From assembly GCA_028023455.1 (NCBI GenBank), contig JAQFVV010012416.1, forward strand, positions 7,173,594 to 7,237,593: 64,000 nucleotides of DNA, in the 5' to 3' direction. The stretch comes from Epiperipatus broadwayi (taxonomy: Eukaryota; Onychophora; Udeonychophora; Euonychophora; Peripatidae). Below are positions 1 through 13,869 of this stretch, in pieces. A program made the translations under genes and the position numbers. The notes beneath the pieces are model-generated. The model worked only from the letters and a program-made list of their open reading frames with translations, had not been told where the DNA came from and ran no database searches. Position 1 is the first letter of the stretch. Every line of letters starts with the position of its first letter.

Positions 1-2034
1 AAATTATAGTTACAAATACATATCTTTTATATTAATTTAATAATTACAAATACATATTATATTAATTTATAAATATTGTTACAATATATATATATATTGA
101 GAATGATAATATTTTAAATAATTTCTTAAAACTGATGGCTAAAATTTCTAATTAACAAATTTTAAAAGTAAATGACTTTTGTCAACTAAAAGTAAAACAA
201 GGAAAGAAAATAATAAATGTCATTTGTGTATAGAAGATTATTTGTTCCTGATATTGTTCATACAAAAAAGAGAAAAACTGAGGATCTTTTTTTTTAAACA
301 TTGAAAAGTCCACAAGGACCTGAATTTTAAAGGAACCTTTCCAAATGACAAGTTGTTTTTTTTTAAAAAAAAATATTTTACTTACCATAAAAAATAAAAG
401 GATAATTAATAGCTTTAGTTCGGATTATCTATATTTGTATACACACACATACATGGGCATTTATGTATTAAAATATTAATTGAATTTTATTATTAGTTTA
501 TCACAATTCTGATATGTAATTTTAGTTCATACAGCACATCTATGCTTATGTAGATAAATGTCATATACATACATATATGTTAAAATCAATGAAACTATGA
601 ATTATTAAAACAAATTACTGGACTTTATTATTAGTTTATCACAATTCTGATATGTAATTTTATATTAGACAAGCACATCTGTAATCTAATGTATACATTT
701 TATGTAAACCTATTATGAGGTATTTGTAAATCACAATGTGACAGTTTATTGTATTAATCAAAATCAAAATGTAGAATTCATATTTATGGCATACTCAACA
801 GACCTTAATTCCATTTTATTGTTTCCAATTAACAAATTTGTATTTCATTGTTAAAATTATTTCAGTGAATTTATTCAATCCAAAGTAGTTTTGAATTATT
901 ATGTTATATTATATCTCTTGATCATAGTAACAGTTATAGAGTTTTTGCTCTGAGCTGGATTCATGCATAACGGTCTGTTATAAAAAAGGGGATTGTTTAG
1001 TATTATGGATATCCAGATGATGATGATGCTGTATGGCCCAAAAGGAATATCTTTTAATGTCCATGCACATTTCATTTTAATTATTTATTTAGAAATTAAG
1101 TTTATAGTTGAACAGTATACTAATGATACTAAGTAGCCACAGCATCGATGATGATCAGCATGTTTTAGTATCCCAACATTATTTTTTAATTATTACATAT
1201 GGATCAGCACTTAAGTTTGTGCATCCAAATTATGTGGTATTGCTGCCCTAAGTTTGACATGGGCTAAATAATTAGCCTGGTCTATAGTAGATCTATTTCA
1301 AATCCAGTTACAAGATTGTTGATTTTATTGCTGATCATTCATGATGTTGAATGATTATTACTTTTGTGTAATGCTGGTAAACTTATAGTTACTTTAGTTA
1401 GTTCTGTGTTGATCTCTCATGCTCATTATAATATTTTTATATTTAAAATTTAAATTTTATAATAATTAGGGTTGATGATGATTTTCCATCAGCCCAGATT
1501 CACCCCTAAGACTCCATACTGTTACAATATTAAAATGAAGATTTTTATGGATACAAAATGTAAACATATATTTCAGATTATCAATGTATACATTTGATTG
1601 ATGTTTTGTTTAAATACCACCAAATAATCTTCATCATCATATCATTCATTCATGCATGCATGTTATAGAATATCCAACAGTATGATTTTCAGGCTGCTCT
1701 TATTTTGGAGCATTTCTGCAATATTCCTGAATGTATTATGACCTGGAAGATGGCAAATTGGATACAAGTGATAAATATTTATTTTTTTAGACCTAAAACA
1801 ATCTCAAACAATATATATATATCAGTGGTAAATCTTAAATAAAATGCCTACATTTCACACAATATAAACACAGCTTAACATGAATATCACATGAAATGAT
1901 GTGAGCGTACAAATCAGCACATAGGTCATCAAAATTAGCAAACAATCATATGATAGTTCCTTAATCATTGAAGTAAACCCAGAACAAAATTTGAATGCAG
2001 CCCAATATAACAGAAAGTACACTAAAACCCAATA

Positions 2035-2649
2035 GTTAAGATTTTACCTCATTAACGCTTAAATAAATTAATATATATATGTGCTCTGCGCACAGGTAAT
2101 GAAGCTATTAATAAATTGTCAAAATTTTTACTGCCAAGCGCTTTCGGGACAGTCTACAGTCTCATATTTATGGTGAGTTATTCTGTTAATAACTGTAAAA
2201 CTATGCAAATTTTATGCAAACTTATGTGCAGATGTTACGTGGACCATTTACGAGATAGGGAATAGCAGGCCTCTCTTCTGTTGATTGCCAATGGGTCAGC
2301 CGCAATGAAGTAAGCTTCCCTAAGTTTACGGGACATGCTTTTCTACCTACCACAGCCAGTGTCGTTTGCTCTGAAACAAACAACACCAAACGTAAAGTAG
2401 GGAAGCTTACTTTATTGCAGCTAACCCATCGGCAATCAACAGAAGAGAGGCCTGCTATTCCCTATCTCGTAAATGGTCCATGTAACATCTGCACGTAAGT
2501 TTGCATAAAATTTGCATAGTTTTACAGTTATTAACAGAATAACTCGCCATTAATATGGGACTGTAGACTGTCCCGAAAGCGCTTGGCAGTAAAAATTTTG
2601 ACAATTTATTAATAGCTTCATTACCTGTGCGCAGAGCACATATATATAT
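2035..2649. mobile_element. Palindromic element D with about 260 bp arms and 60 bp loop
   Basis: The left arm, about 2070-2330, is the inverse of the right arm at 2391-2650, with only scattered mismatches; the loop is 2331-2390. The 12-mer TAAAACCCAATA occurs at 2023-2034 and 2650-2661 and looks like a target duplication. Each arm contains a GAAAGCGCTT segment behind a GGGAC...GTCCC hairpin, like the hammerhead-like relic at the PLE end. No open frame is present. Confidence 0.75.
2545..2588 (+). ncRNA. Hammerhead-like relic, right arm of element D
   Basis: GCC/GGC could form a short helix I, GGGAC...GTCCC helix II, then GAAA and the 2 bp helix III in GAAAGCGCTT. The CUGANGA strand reads ATTAATAT, so the catalytic core is lost. 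The inverse copy in the left arm is at 2132-2175 on the minus strand. Confidence 0.35.
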
Positions 2650-5600
2650 TAAAACCCAATAATGTATATGATCTTATCTGAAACTCTAAAAATAGTTGTA
2701 CATGTTTAATAAAGCATAATCAAAGACTTTTACATGTCAAATTGAAAAACATTTCCATATGGTTGGCAACAATGATAGCAGGACAACACTAGTGAATATC
2801 GTTTGACTGGCACTATCACATAACTCTAAGTTTGGATTGAAGTATAAGATTCAATAGCAGTAATAGTGAAATTGGAATCTTTATAAATCAAAGATTGATT
2901 GAGATAAGTCTGAACTCCCATCAGTTTTCACCATAATTTACCATTGACTGCTGACTGCTAAGTATAACTCAGCTGAGGGAAACTGAGCTACCATATCATG
3001 TTCGATATGTTGAAATTTTGATTAATGAATACTGAGGTCACAATTGGTAATAAACTAATTCAAAGTTAGCAAGTAAGATGTTATCAGTCATGATTTTTGG
3101 CACTGTGAATGAAATTTTGAAGCTTATATTGTGAATAATAACTTAATGGCCACTTTTCATCAGGATACTATACTATCAGTTATAGCCAACTTTGTATCCA
3201 AAGGATCTAGATCCCTTCTTGGTCTTCTTGAACTTAAGGCTTCTTAAGTATTGAATATGCATGATCTTACAGGCTATGTTTGCAAGTGACTCTCACATGC
3301 AAGATCACAGAATTATAGGACCAATAAACACTGAGAGATTCCACATAATTGAAAACCTTCCAAGCAACATTAAATTCTTTATATTGCAAAGTAATATTTT
3401 CATTTCTTTATCTGTTTGTGCAATAGATTGTTTTTAAAGAAAGATATGTGTTTCATATGTTGTACTGTGTGCCAATTAAACATTGCCTCACTCACATTAT
3501 TTCTTCATGGAACTGCGTCCACATCAAGCAGAGGGAAAAGAAACCACAGATTTTAAATAGTCGTCATAGAAAAAAAGTCTCATCAATCTTAGTTAAGAAG
3601 AAATTCATTTTCAAAGTAATATTGAATGGATAGCTAAGTGGCTAGACCTAAGAAAAAAATTGTATTGCCTGTCTTAGATTTGAATCCAAGCCAATGAACT
3701 GGCGATTCCACTACTATATAATCATGACTGTTATATAATATTTATAATAAAGTTAAAAATACTCTGTTGACCTATATCGTATTATTTTTGTTAAAATATG
3801 CATGTTGCTTTTTTTTTTTCTTAACTATTAACAATTGAAAAGAATATAATTTTTTTGAAACACAAAGATGTACTTAAAGAAAAAAAAATATGGAAATGAA
3901 AATTGTCTTTTACATTAGAGATGTCACGCGTTATTAAAATTGTAAATAAAATAAAAACAATTAGACTGACGATAATAAATACATAAAATATTAAAAACGT
4001 TTTTCAATTATTTTCTGGATAATAAATTATTAATATCTAAATTTTACAAAGTAATGAAAGTTTGCACTTGAAAAAAGTTAATATTAAAAAAAAATGTATA
4101 CAATCTATGCCAAGTTTTTTGATCAAAGGCAACTCTGCAAATTATCATCAGCAATAATTTGATATGGCATCTAAGACTCGTTTTGAATCAAGATCTCTCT
4201 ATAGATGTTCAACTAAGAATCTATAAATAAATAAAAATTGTGGCATAAAATTGGTCTTCTTATAAGATTCCAAATACATTTCTTTTTCCAGATCCAACAG
4301 TAAAGTCATTTGGATTTGACCTTCCAAATATTGTTGGAGGTTTTTACAATCATCTCCTTCGTAAATAGAATTTAACGACCATTGACCTATGTAAATGTGG
4401 GCAAAACATAGTACACAAACCATGAAATATATAGTCAAATAATGCTAAATTTATGGCTGTATTGGCAGAATTGGAAGATTTAATAAAACCACTGATGATT
4501 CTATCTTCAGGTTGAAACTGCATAATCAAAACTGTTCAATGTATGGCCAGAGTGGCAGAAATGAAGAACCCAATAAATCCTTTAGTGATTCTATCTTCTG
4601 GATGGAATCTTTACATTGTATAGGTTAAATAAATAAATACTGGGGAGTCTAGAATGTTAATGTTGGAGCTTGCTCAAACAACCACATATCATTTGAGCTA
4701 AAGAATGGCTGGCTGAATTTAAATGCAGGAATTTGTATCTAGTCCATCCCTCAGCCCTAACAATAAACCATACACAGGGGGGAAATAAATTCATTAATCA
4801 TTTGTAATATTACTGTTTCTGAACAGACAGATTTAACCCGAAAGTTTTGGGATTCCAAGTCGTTCCAAATTATTTTCTTATTTAATAGAGGTCATTCAAT
4901 ATTAATGTTGAAACAAATTTAATTATATAATGTAGTAACAATTAAAAAAAAATTTAAACAGTAATTTATTTAAGAATGTTGCTTTATAATGAGGATAAAG
5001 AAAAGTTACTTTTAATGTGTATCTTATTGTGCTTTTTCTTATGCTGTGATCTTGTTTTTTTTTTTTTTTGTTTTTTTTTTTTTTTGGGGGGGGGTGACAT
5101 CTAGCAGGTTTATGCTTTCTCAGTCATAAAGCGATGTTTTGATGCTTTTCTAAATCACCAAAACAATTTAACTCGGTTTGAGATTAATACCATTTGCTTT
5201 ACTGCAATAAAATAGTTTTGTCTCATTAAGGTGATATATTTTCCAGATATTTTGATTGTAAAAAATGAATAAACTACAAAATGTTTACAATAAGTAGCTC
5301 TCTTCATAGTGAACATTTCATATTTTTCTGACTTTCTTGCAAAATTGATACCAAATGGTATATATTAATCATGGATTGATACCATAGACATAAATTTCTG
5401 AGAATAAGATTGTCTAGCTTAGGTCAACTTACAATAGGATACCACGCTTTTAAAAAATATAAATTACTGCAGCATTTATGCTTTTAACAGGGTTGTCAAA
5501 GCAATTGATAGAACTAGATTAAAGATGCCATCCATTCTGCACTTCTTCCCATCTTATTATCTGTTTGGTTCAAAAATAACATTTTTCCATATTGATTCTA

Positions 5601-5790
5601 AAGTAACATTTCAACTGAAATATTTTTAGAATATTTTTTAAACCCAATAATGTCCTATTACATTCAAACTATAATGAATTTTCACTTAAAGCGTCTTTAT
5701 AAATGTAAATAAGACCTTAATCACCATAACATGCAAAATGACAATTGTTAAATGCACACACTAATAAATAAATAGTTTAAATATTACTTA

Positions 5791-6072
<282 letters not shown>

Positions 6073-6760
6073 TCAGAGCCCTGGCATGATCTCTCTATTG
6101 AATTCAATGATAACTAAAATGTTAGATGATATATATAGTAATCAACTTTAGAATTCACAACCAATGAAGGGAATTAAATATCATTACCTATAAAATTAAA
6201 ATAGTTTACAATTTATTTTATATAAAACTGATATTATTGGCTTTATATATAAAAGTGGTAAAGACAAAATACATATGTTTATATTCTGGACAAATTATAA
6301 TCAATTCCATTTTTTACATATTTTACCACAAGTATATATATATATTTGCAAGTTTTTTTTTGTTTTTAATCAGTGCATTTTTCACCTTTAGCTCAATCTA
6401 TCACATGTCCTGCTAATAAAATGGTAATACTAATGTATTCTATTCAAGTAGAAATCAAATCAACTTTTTCTTATATATATCTTACCATGTAAATTAGGTA
6501 AGCATATAACATAATTAAACACTATTGTATTAAAAAGCTCAAATTTTACAATATGTAAATCATAATATCAAAGTGACTTCTGTTGAAATAAGTGTTAGAT
6601 ATAAATAATAATATAGTAGTAAACTTCAGAATTAACAAAATGACATTATAAGAGAAACTATTTTATATTATGTATTATAAGTTTCAGCTCTTCAATATTA
6701 ATAAATTATATAATTGATTAAGTTTCTACAAAGCTAGAATATGCAGTATTTGTATTTACA

Positions 6761-6914
6761 TTCATATCGGCCTTTTAAGCCAATTGTGCAAACGCTTTGA
6801 GAGTGTTAAATAATAAATGAATACCCTCTGATCTTGTATTGGTCAGAGGGTATTCATTTATTATTTAACACTCGCAAAGCGTTTGCACAATTGGCTTGAA
6901 AGGCCGATATGAAT
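6761..6914. mobile_element. Compact hairpin element, 75 bp arms
   Basis: The arms 6757-6831 and 6843-6917 are near-perfect inverse copies around an 11 bp loop. TGTATTTACA at 6751-6760 and TGTAATTACA at 6915-6924 may be a 10 bp target duplication with one mismatch. No ribozyme core was found. Confidence 0.6.
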
Positions 6915-7937
6915 GTAATTACAATTATATACAGACGCTATAAAAATAAATGCTTATTTATATTTGCATTTGTGTTAATTCATTTTGTAAAAAGCAACAT
7001 TTTAAGAACTGTAAATTTCTTCTGGAATTTTCGGATAAAGTAAAAAGCAGCTTTTTACTCTGACTCATATATACATATTCATAATAAGATTTATAAAAAT
7101 GGTAATTAATATACTTATAATCAACAGAATTGATTATAATTTTCACCTGTCTAAAATACAGATTATAAAATACATCACATTTAATAATTACAGAAATTTC
7201 ATTTTTCACACTTTCAAAAAATGTAAGTAAGATCTGCTTGATATAAAAATAAAATTCTAATCAATTAATCATGTGTTTGGTGATGTTTAAGGACTTGGCA
7301 TAGGTAGCGAGTTTCTCTGAAACTGATCCTGGGATCTTGTCCTACCATAATTTACAATTGAGAAGCATGATCAATAAGGATTGGTTTATATGAGTGTACA
7401 TAAATTTAAAGTCATCTAATAGCACATGTGTAAAGATTAGTTTCCTTCCACATGATTATTGACTTATGTCACAATGATATCAACAGAAGCACTTTAAAGT
7501 TCTCATTCAGATAAGTTTTAGATTTTTAATGTAACAAGTTATATAACTGATTATATTAATTTTTAAAACATATTAATAAAAAAAAGAAACATCTAAAAAT
7601 AATACAAATTTAGTATGTATTAAATGATAATGCTTAATGAAAATTTGCTTTGCAATATCAAAGAAGTTGGATAATTATACTATTTATAAATGAGTTAAAG
7701 GCTTCATTTCCATATTCATAATTTATCTTAGATATTTTCCTTCAAATGCATTTAAACAAGAACACTGCAGTTCTTTTTCAAATCTCTTCAATTAAAAAAT
7801 ATAATTCTTTTATTGTCCTATAACTGATACAACTTTGTTTAGTATCAAAAACAGGTTTATTCAACTATGTTTACAATAAAGAAAAAATTATAAAATAACA
7901 TTAAATTTGGCAATACATTTATAAACCATTAAATTAC

Positions 7938-8489
7938 TTAATGTCCAATATTAATAAGATTCCATGTGGAATTTGCTATTAGGTGAGGAGCTAACTTCAA
8001 ATCTCTTTCTTTGATATCTTTTAATTTTTGTAAAAAAATTAATGTTGGATCAGGTATAACACACTTGAAGATTAGGAAGCTTCTGACAAACCATAGACAG
8101 AAAGTGATGAAAGTTGCACTTCTTATAATTGCAAAATCCCCATAAGCAAAACCTTTTATGAGTGTGTTGATAATTGGATGTTTTGGTGTAAAAATTTTAT
8201 TAATCAATATTCTACAGCCCTGAAGAGAGGAACAATCGTTGAAAATGTGAAATATGGTATCATCCTCCCTATGGCAGAGTGAGCAAACAGGGTCCAAAGA
8301 AGAAAAACCTCTATACATCACAAGAAAGTGGCTTGTTGGAAGGGCATTGAGATTTAGCTTTAGAAGAAAGTCCAAATATTTTGGCTCTAGATTACATCTT
8401 TTATATTTCTTTATAATGGCAAAGTTTGTACAGGTGAGAATGCTATGATCTGGGATAATTGTTGAAAAAAAAAAAGATAGGCATCCCAA
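7938..8489 (-). pseudogene. LINE ORF2 C-terminal zinc-knuckle region
   Basis: This frame continues the RT protein after a frameshift in a poly-A stretch. The key motif is C-S-L-C-H-R followed by H-I-F-N-D-C, that is Cys-x2-Cys-x8-His-x4-Cys, the zinc knuckle found after the RT domain of many LINE clades and thought to bind nucleic acid. About 90 further residues follow, with hydrophobic stretches (FCLWFVRSFLIFK), before the stop at 7938. The first codons before the frameshift are probably not translated in this frame in the parent element. Confidence 0.75.
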
Positions 8490-10072
8490 TAACGAAGTTT
8501 CATTGGTTTTATTTGAGTTAAAGGTGTGAGAATTTTTGCAATGTCAATTAAGACTTGTGTCAGCCAACCATCATTAATTGGAGGTGAAGTATCTGTAGGA
8601 TGAATAGATAGAAAAGGTGAGTCATCAGGAAAAATCCCAATAAGTCTTGTAATGAGGTTATTTAAAGGTGAGTCATCAGGAAAAATCCCAATAAGTCTTG
8701 TAATAAGGTTATTTGATTTCTGTAGACAAAGAACATGAAGTGAATGCAGTGACAAGTCATTAAGTCTTGTTGGTCTCTGCACTCTTCTTAAGCTAATAGC
8801 AACAGTTTTACCCTTCCACATTAATCTAGAGCAAAGAGAGTTTATATTCTGGATAAATTTTGATGAGAATTTAATGAACGGCATGTAGTAAGCAATTCTG
8901 GGGAACAGTAACATGTTGAGTAGGGCTGCTTTTGCAAATAATGATGTATAAACTTTTGAAAGTGAATCAATTATTTTTCTTGCAGAATTCATGATAGTGT
9001 CTTGTATTAATTTCCTCATTGCTGCATGAGAGAAACTCATTGGTAAGCCCAAAAATTTTTGTGGCATAGCTGTGAAAAGGGATGGAATGGATTTTCCAGA
9101 TGAAAGTCTCCATACAGCAGATTTTCTAAGGTTAAACGCAAGACCTGACTCTATGGTGAAATTGTCCATAATTTGAATTAGTTTTGGTATGAATTTTCTA
9201 GATGGTAAGAACACTGCCACATCATCCATGTAGGATATGTGCTGAATGGATTTATTGATACCAGGAATGTACAATCCAGGAAGATTCATCTCTAAAGATT
9301 TAAGGAATGGATTTATATATAGAATGAAGAGTAAGGGACTAAGAGGAGAACCCTGTGGAATCGACTTGGTAGGTGTGAATGAGTTTGAAATTTTTCCATT
9401 TAATGAAATTGCAATATGTCTGTTTAATAGAAGGTTAGTAATGATGTTCATTATACCTGTGGGAATGTTCAGACCACTTAGAAGATGTATTAGTTGAGGA
9501 ATTCTGACTGAGTCAAAAGCAGCTGAAATATCAAGTTGGACAACAATTGGCTTTGACTTTTTATTTTTTCTTGTATAATCGGTAATTAACCTGAATAGGC
9601 AGAGTGCCTCAGCTGTGGAACTACCTTTCTTTGCAAATTGAAAACTAGAGATAAAAGGCAGAATGAGATTTTGAATTTTATCTTTGATAATTGCTTCAAT
9701 CAGTTTAATAATCAATGGAGTCATCGAGATTGGTCTAAGGTTCTCCAGAGGCGATGGGATAATAGCACTCTTAAGAAATGGGACCATCGCAATGGGATAG
9801 AGTTGATCAATAGTAAGGGGACCTGAGGCAAGTAGATCAACCATTCTACTTACTATTGGTACTGTGAAGGCTTCAAGATGTTTGAACATGAATTTTGGTA
9901 TTCCATGGATTCCAGGGTGTATTCTATCAGGCATGGATGAGAGTTTAGCTCTAATATCATCATTACTAATACCATGAATTGTCTCACAAGAATATATAGA
10001 TGTATCAAGCACCAAATTCTGTGAAACATCTACTAGCTTGTATTTATAATGATTTAAAATTTGTAAAATCAT
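8411..10072 (-). pseudogene. LINE reverse transcriptase (ORF2 fragment)
   Basis: A 553-codon frame with the RT blocks in order: GIPKFMFKHL; ENLRPISMTPLIIKLIEAII; the catalytic Asp in QLDISAAFDSV (around 9493-9552); IPQGSPLSPLLFILYIN (around 9328-9370); and YMDD (9222-9233), which carries the two metal-binding Asp residues. Further on, KFLGLPMSFSHAAMRK is the thumb-like region. Near the C-terminus a 17-residue segment (NNLITRLIGIFPDDSP plus one residue) is present twice through a 51 bp tandem duplication at 8613-8714. The frame is lost at the A-run near 8464-8475, after which the proper frame continues in the next entry. The protein would act on its own RNA in target-primed reverse transcription. 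Confidence 0.85.
8613..8714 (-). repeat. 51 bp tandem duplication inside LINE ORF2
   Basis: Two adjacent copies, 8613-8663 and 8664-8714, differ at one base (ATGAGG versus ATAAGG). The duplication is in frame and adds 17 residues to the ORF2 protein. Confidence 0.95.
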
Positions 10073-10419
10073 GCTATTACCCGAGAAATTATATTATTCA
10101 CTGTGATTGCTGATGGAATTTTAGACTTACTTTGAAAATCCATAGCCCACCTTATATATCCCCTTGAGAAGTTATGAGGTTTAGAGAGGTAAAGCCTTGC
10201 CTTTTTAGTAGCCAGATAGTCTATTAGGATTTGGTGCGTCTCTACATATTGTTGCTTCAGGTCAATAATAACCTGTACAGATGCTGGTGTTGGAGGTATA
10301 TCTTTCAATGTTGTAATTAAGCTATCTGCTTTCTTAAGTAACCCAATCGGCCCTTTATTCTTTCTGGTGTAATGAGAAATCAAAGAACTAAGAATATTTA
10401 TAAACTGTATATTTTTCAA
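10069..10419 (-). pseudogene. LINE ORF2, region before the reverse transcriptase
   Basis: The frame has 116 codons, starting at the truncation point of the LINE. It contains helix-forming sequence ending in KARLYLSKPHNFSRGYIRWA, which matches the position of the coiled linker between endonuclease and RT in LINE ORF2 proteins (the region usually ending in a W-L/I-E-like motif). It ends in TGA overlapping the ATG of the next frame by 4 bp, so a one-base frame change joins it to the RT frame. The initiating ATG is probably not a real start. Confidence 0.7.
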
Positions 10420-13400
10420 ACTTCATGAAAAAAAATGCTAGTCTAACATACTAAGTGATATATCATTTTTTTAAATCCCAGACAATAAGAAATCCAATTA
10501 AAAAATATCCTTTAATATACATATTTACTGGGGAAAAATCTAATAGTTTAATTTTAAAAAGTAACCTAATATTTTTCTTTTTAATAATGGTATATCTCAT
10601 AAACACATGTTGCACTATTATTTTATGGTTACTAAAGTAGTATTATAAGTTATTATTTAAAAATAGATATTTACATATTATACCAAAAGAGGAAGCGAAA
10701 ACGAGAAATAAAAGTGAGCAATAAGAATAATAATCAGTACTGTTTACTCTATTCTAATATCATATATTATATAAGGTAAAATAAATAATGGACACCTAAT
10801 GTTTTAAAATCCCCACCTCAAAACAGATTTCTGGCTTTTGCCTCATTATTGAAGACTAGGATTAAAAGTTGGAACTGAGGTGTTTATTAATCAAACAGGC
10901 ATCATTTATTCTTTTATAATACTGAAGCTGATATTCTGCAATTCAAAAATCCTTAAGTTTTGAATTCAAGCTAACTAACTAACTATCTTGCAGGCATATA
11001 GATCTGACAACAAGTCAATTTTTGTACATGTTAAAAACCAACAACAAATGTTACCTTTTGATTAAAAGAGTTAATACTGACAAGCATGACTTTCTCAAAT
11101 GATTGCTCATATGCATCCGGCAGCAGTACTTAGATCTGAAAGTGGAGATTAATTTTATAGCACTATACCATGTGGTGTCTCATAATTACTCATGTAAAAA
11201 TAAATGGCTCCACAGGAGAGTGAAGAGTACTGGTCTTGGAATCATGAGTAAGCATAGGAGAAAGTTATGTGATAAGGCTGAAGAGCGTATTTCAAACTAT
11301 TTCTGTTAGTTAAAATCAAATAATATTTTATTTGTATATAAAATTCCAAGATTTAAGTCATTAAATGTCATTTGAAAAAGCGTATTTAAAAACCTTCAAT
11401 TTTCATTAATCATGTCATTTAACGAAACTTAACATGTAAAAATTAAAGAAGAGCTTTCTTTTGGGATTTGTTATTTTGGAAATAATAATAATTCTCAAAT
11501 ATTATAAACTAACTAACTCTATGAATTAAAGATAATACATTTGGTTTAATGTGTTAGCTAATAAATAGTGATTACATAGAGAAATACATAAAATTTATTA
11601 ATCCTAGGTATTAAACGGGTAACAAAAAAGGTACTTTTCTTCCAACTATATATTACACTCTGAGCATGCTTTCAACCTCTCATCTGACAGATTCATAGCA
11701 CACAGCTATTCTGCAGTTCACAATTCTTGCTTTTATACATTCATGTATTATTTAAATGAATTCATGTACATATTCCATTTTTTTGAAAATGGAATGCTTG
11801 CTTCTTTTTTATTAATTGTTTGGAGCTCTTTAGCAATTGCCCATGTCTCTTTAAATTTTCACTTCCTGTCATCTCTCTTAACCCAAACTGCTTTTATATT
11901 AGTCAAATCAAATGCATGACTCAACTTACATTCGTGCTCGAAAAATATTAATTTATATTGAAAGTTATTTTTTGCTCTGCTGTAAAAATATTTGTGCTGA
12001 ATGGCCTTGTGGTGATATTGACCCATAATAATAATGCATGCGAATTTTATAAACAACCTAAAGAACCTTGTAGTCATAAATATTATAATTAGCACATAAA
12101 AGTAAAATTAAATATTATAGAATTATATGAATAATAGTAATAATAAGAAAATGTATAGTTAATAATAAGATAGAATAGAATTGTGCAACACAGAGTTATC
12201 CAAAAGAAAAAACAAAATGTAAGCTTTATCAATAGATCTCAAGATATTCAAATTTCACACTTTTCAATTATGCACTCATATTTACTACCAGATATTCATA
12301 ATCTGTTTTATATGCATTTTTAATACTGGATTATTCAAATACCTACTTTCATTCTACATTAAAAGTGAAACAATAAAATTTCACACTTCTTTCGTTTAGC
12401 CACTTACTGTATTCGAATTTTAATACACTTTTTTCAATTTTATATTCATATTTGCCATTAAGTCGTCATTCGTCCATTCTATATTCATTTTTATTATCAG
12501 ATATTTATACATCCATTTTTAATATCATACATTGCACTTTATTCTACAACAATTTATTAATACTTTTATTTAATTATATTTTATTTAATTTTCATTTATA
12601 GCAAACTAATCCTATTTATTGAATTAGAAACTGTTTGTTTGTTTAGGTTAAATTTTGTAATTGATTTTCAACATACTTCTATCAAATGGATTTCCATCAA
12701 ATTTTGTTCATGTATTAAAAGACAATGACATTACAATACAACAATGAAATATTTTAGGATTGTCCAGTCATTTCTCTATTCTAACAATATAGGCAGAATA
12801 GATTTCAAATTTACTGATATTGCATCATAAGTTTTCAGTGATGGATGGCAATAATGTTTTTTTTATAAAAAAGTTTTTACTAAAAAGCATTTAACGTTAA
12901 TTGAAATAAAATTAAATCTTAATTTTTCATGCTTGTAAAACTTGATTTTTAATGTGTGCAAATTTCCTTTCAAATATTAGCCTCTTACATTGGTCATAGA
13001 ATAAATACAAAAAATATTTGAACACTAAAAAGTTAAAAATAATACATATAAAAAAATATTAAAAAGCCAAACATTTTTTTTTCTTTGACAACTTGGGTTT
13101 TTATATTTAACTTGAAATAAAAAGGTAAAGCATCAAGAAATTAATTAACCAATCACCAAGTTCTACAACTAGTGTTTGAATTAATTAATTTCTGGATGTC
13201 CCATACTTTTTATTTCAAGTTAAACATAGACATCCAAATTTCAGTTGAAGAAAAAATTATTTGGAGCTTTTTAGTGTTCAATAAGTAAAAGCATTTTATT
13301 ATAAAATATTACATGAATATATTAAGAACACAAATGTTATCACATTAAACACAATTTTATCATTTTTTTTATCAAGAAAAAAAATTATAAATTTAGTAAA

Positions 13401-13869
13401 CAATAATTGTAATCTATTGTAAAGTGTATGAAATCCACGATTATCTATGCAACAAAAGTTAAATACATGCAAACAATAATATTTAATAAAATATTTGAGT
13501 AAGATTTTTTAAAAAAAACAACACCTGATTTTAAAATTCAATTGTAATTAATAATGTTTCCTTTGGCAGTCTCAAAAATATGCTTTCAATATGGAGACTG
13601 CATTTAAAGCAAGGAAACTTTTTAGATAAATTATTTTATATAAAGTTTTCAAATATATAAATGTTGATGATAATATAGATAGGTACATACCAGTAGTATA
13701 ATTAAATAGATCTTCCCATATATTTTATTTCCTAAAGATAAATTATTTCTCATCCTGGCTATTTAATTATGACATAGAGACACATCTCTCATAATTCCCT
13801 TTTTAATTTTTATTTAAAATGTGTACCAAATCTAAAGCTAGCAAGTCCCTCCAAAAAATAGTGTTACCT

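Larger units (their letters stand above)
7862..10420 (-). mobile_element. 5'-truncated non-LTR retrotransposon (LINE)
   Basis: About 2.5 kb of a LINE on the minus strand: a linker region, a complete-looking reverse transcriptase domain and a C-terminal zinc-knuckle region, followed by a short AT-rich 3' tail. The expected N-terminal APE endonuclease is missing, so the 5' end is truncated near 10420, as is usual for target-primed insertions. The reading frame shifts at 10069-10072 and in the 11-12 bp A-run near 8464-8475. It therefore cannot make a full ORF2 protein. Clade is not resolved: it has YMDD rather than the FADD or YADD seen in L1, CR1 or RTE. No clear target duplication was found. 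Confidence 0.85.

Noticed and set aside
4492-4518. CTGATGA followed by GAAAC, hammerhead-like
   Set aside because: The stretch between them (TTCTATCTTCAGGTT) does not form helix II and no helix I or III can be drawn.
9246-9826. Plus-strand frames of 83 and 62 codons at 9246-9497 and 9638-9826
   Set aside because: Antisense shadows of the LINE reverse transcriptase.
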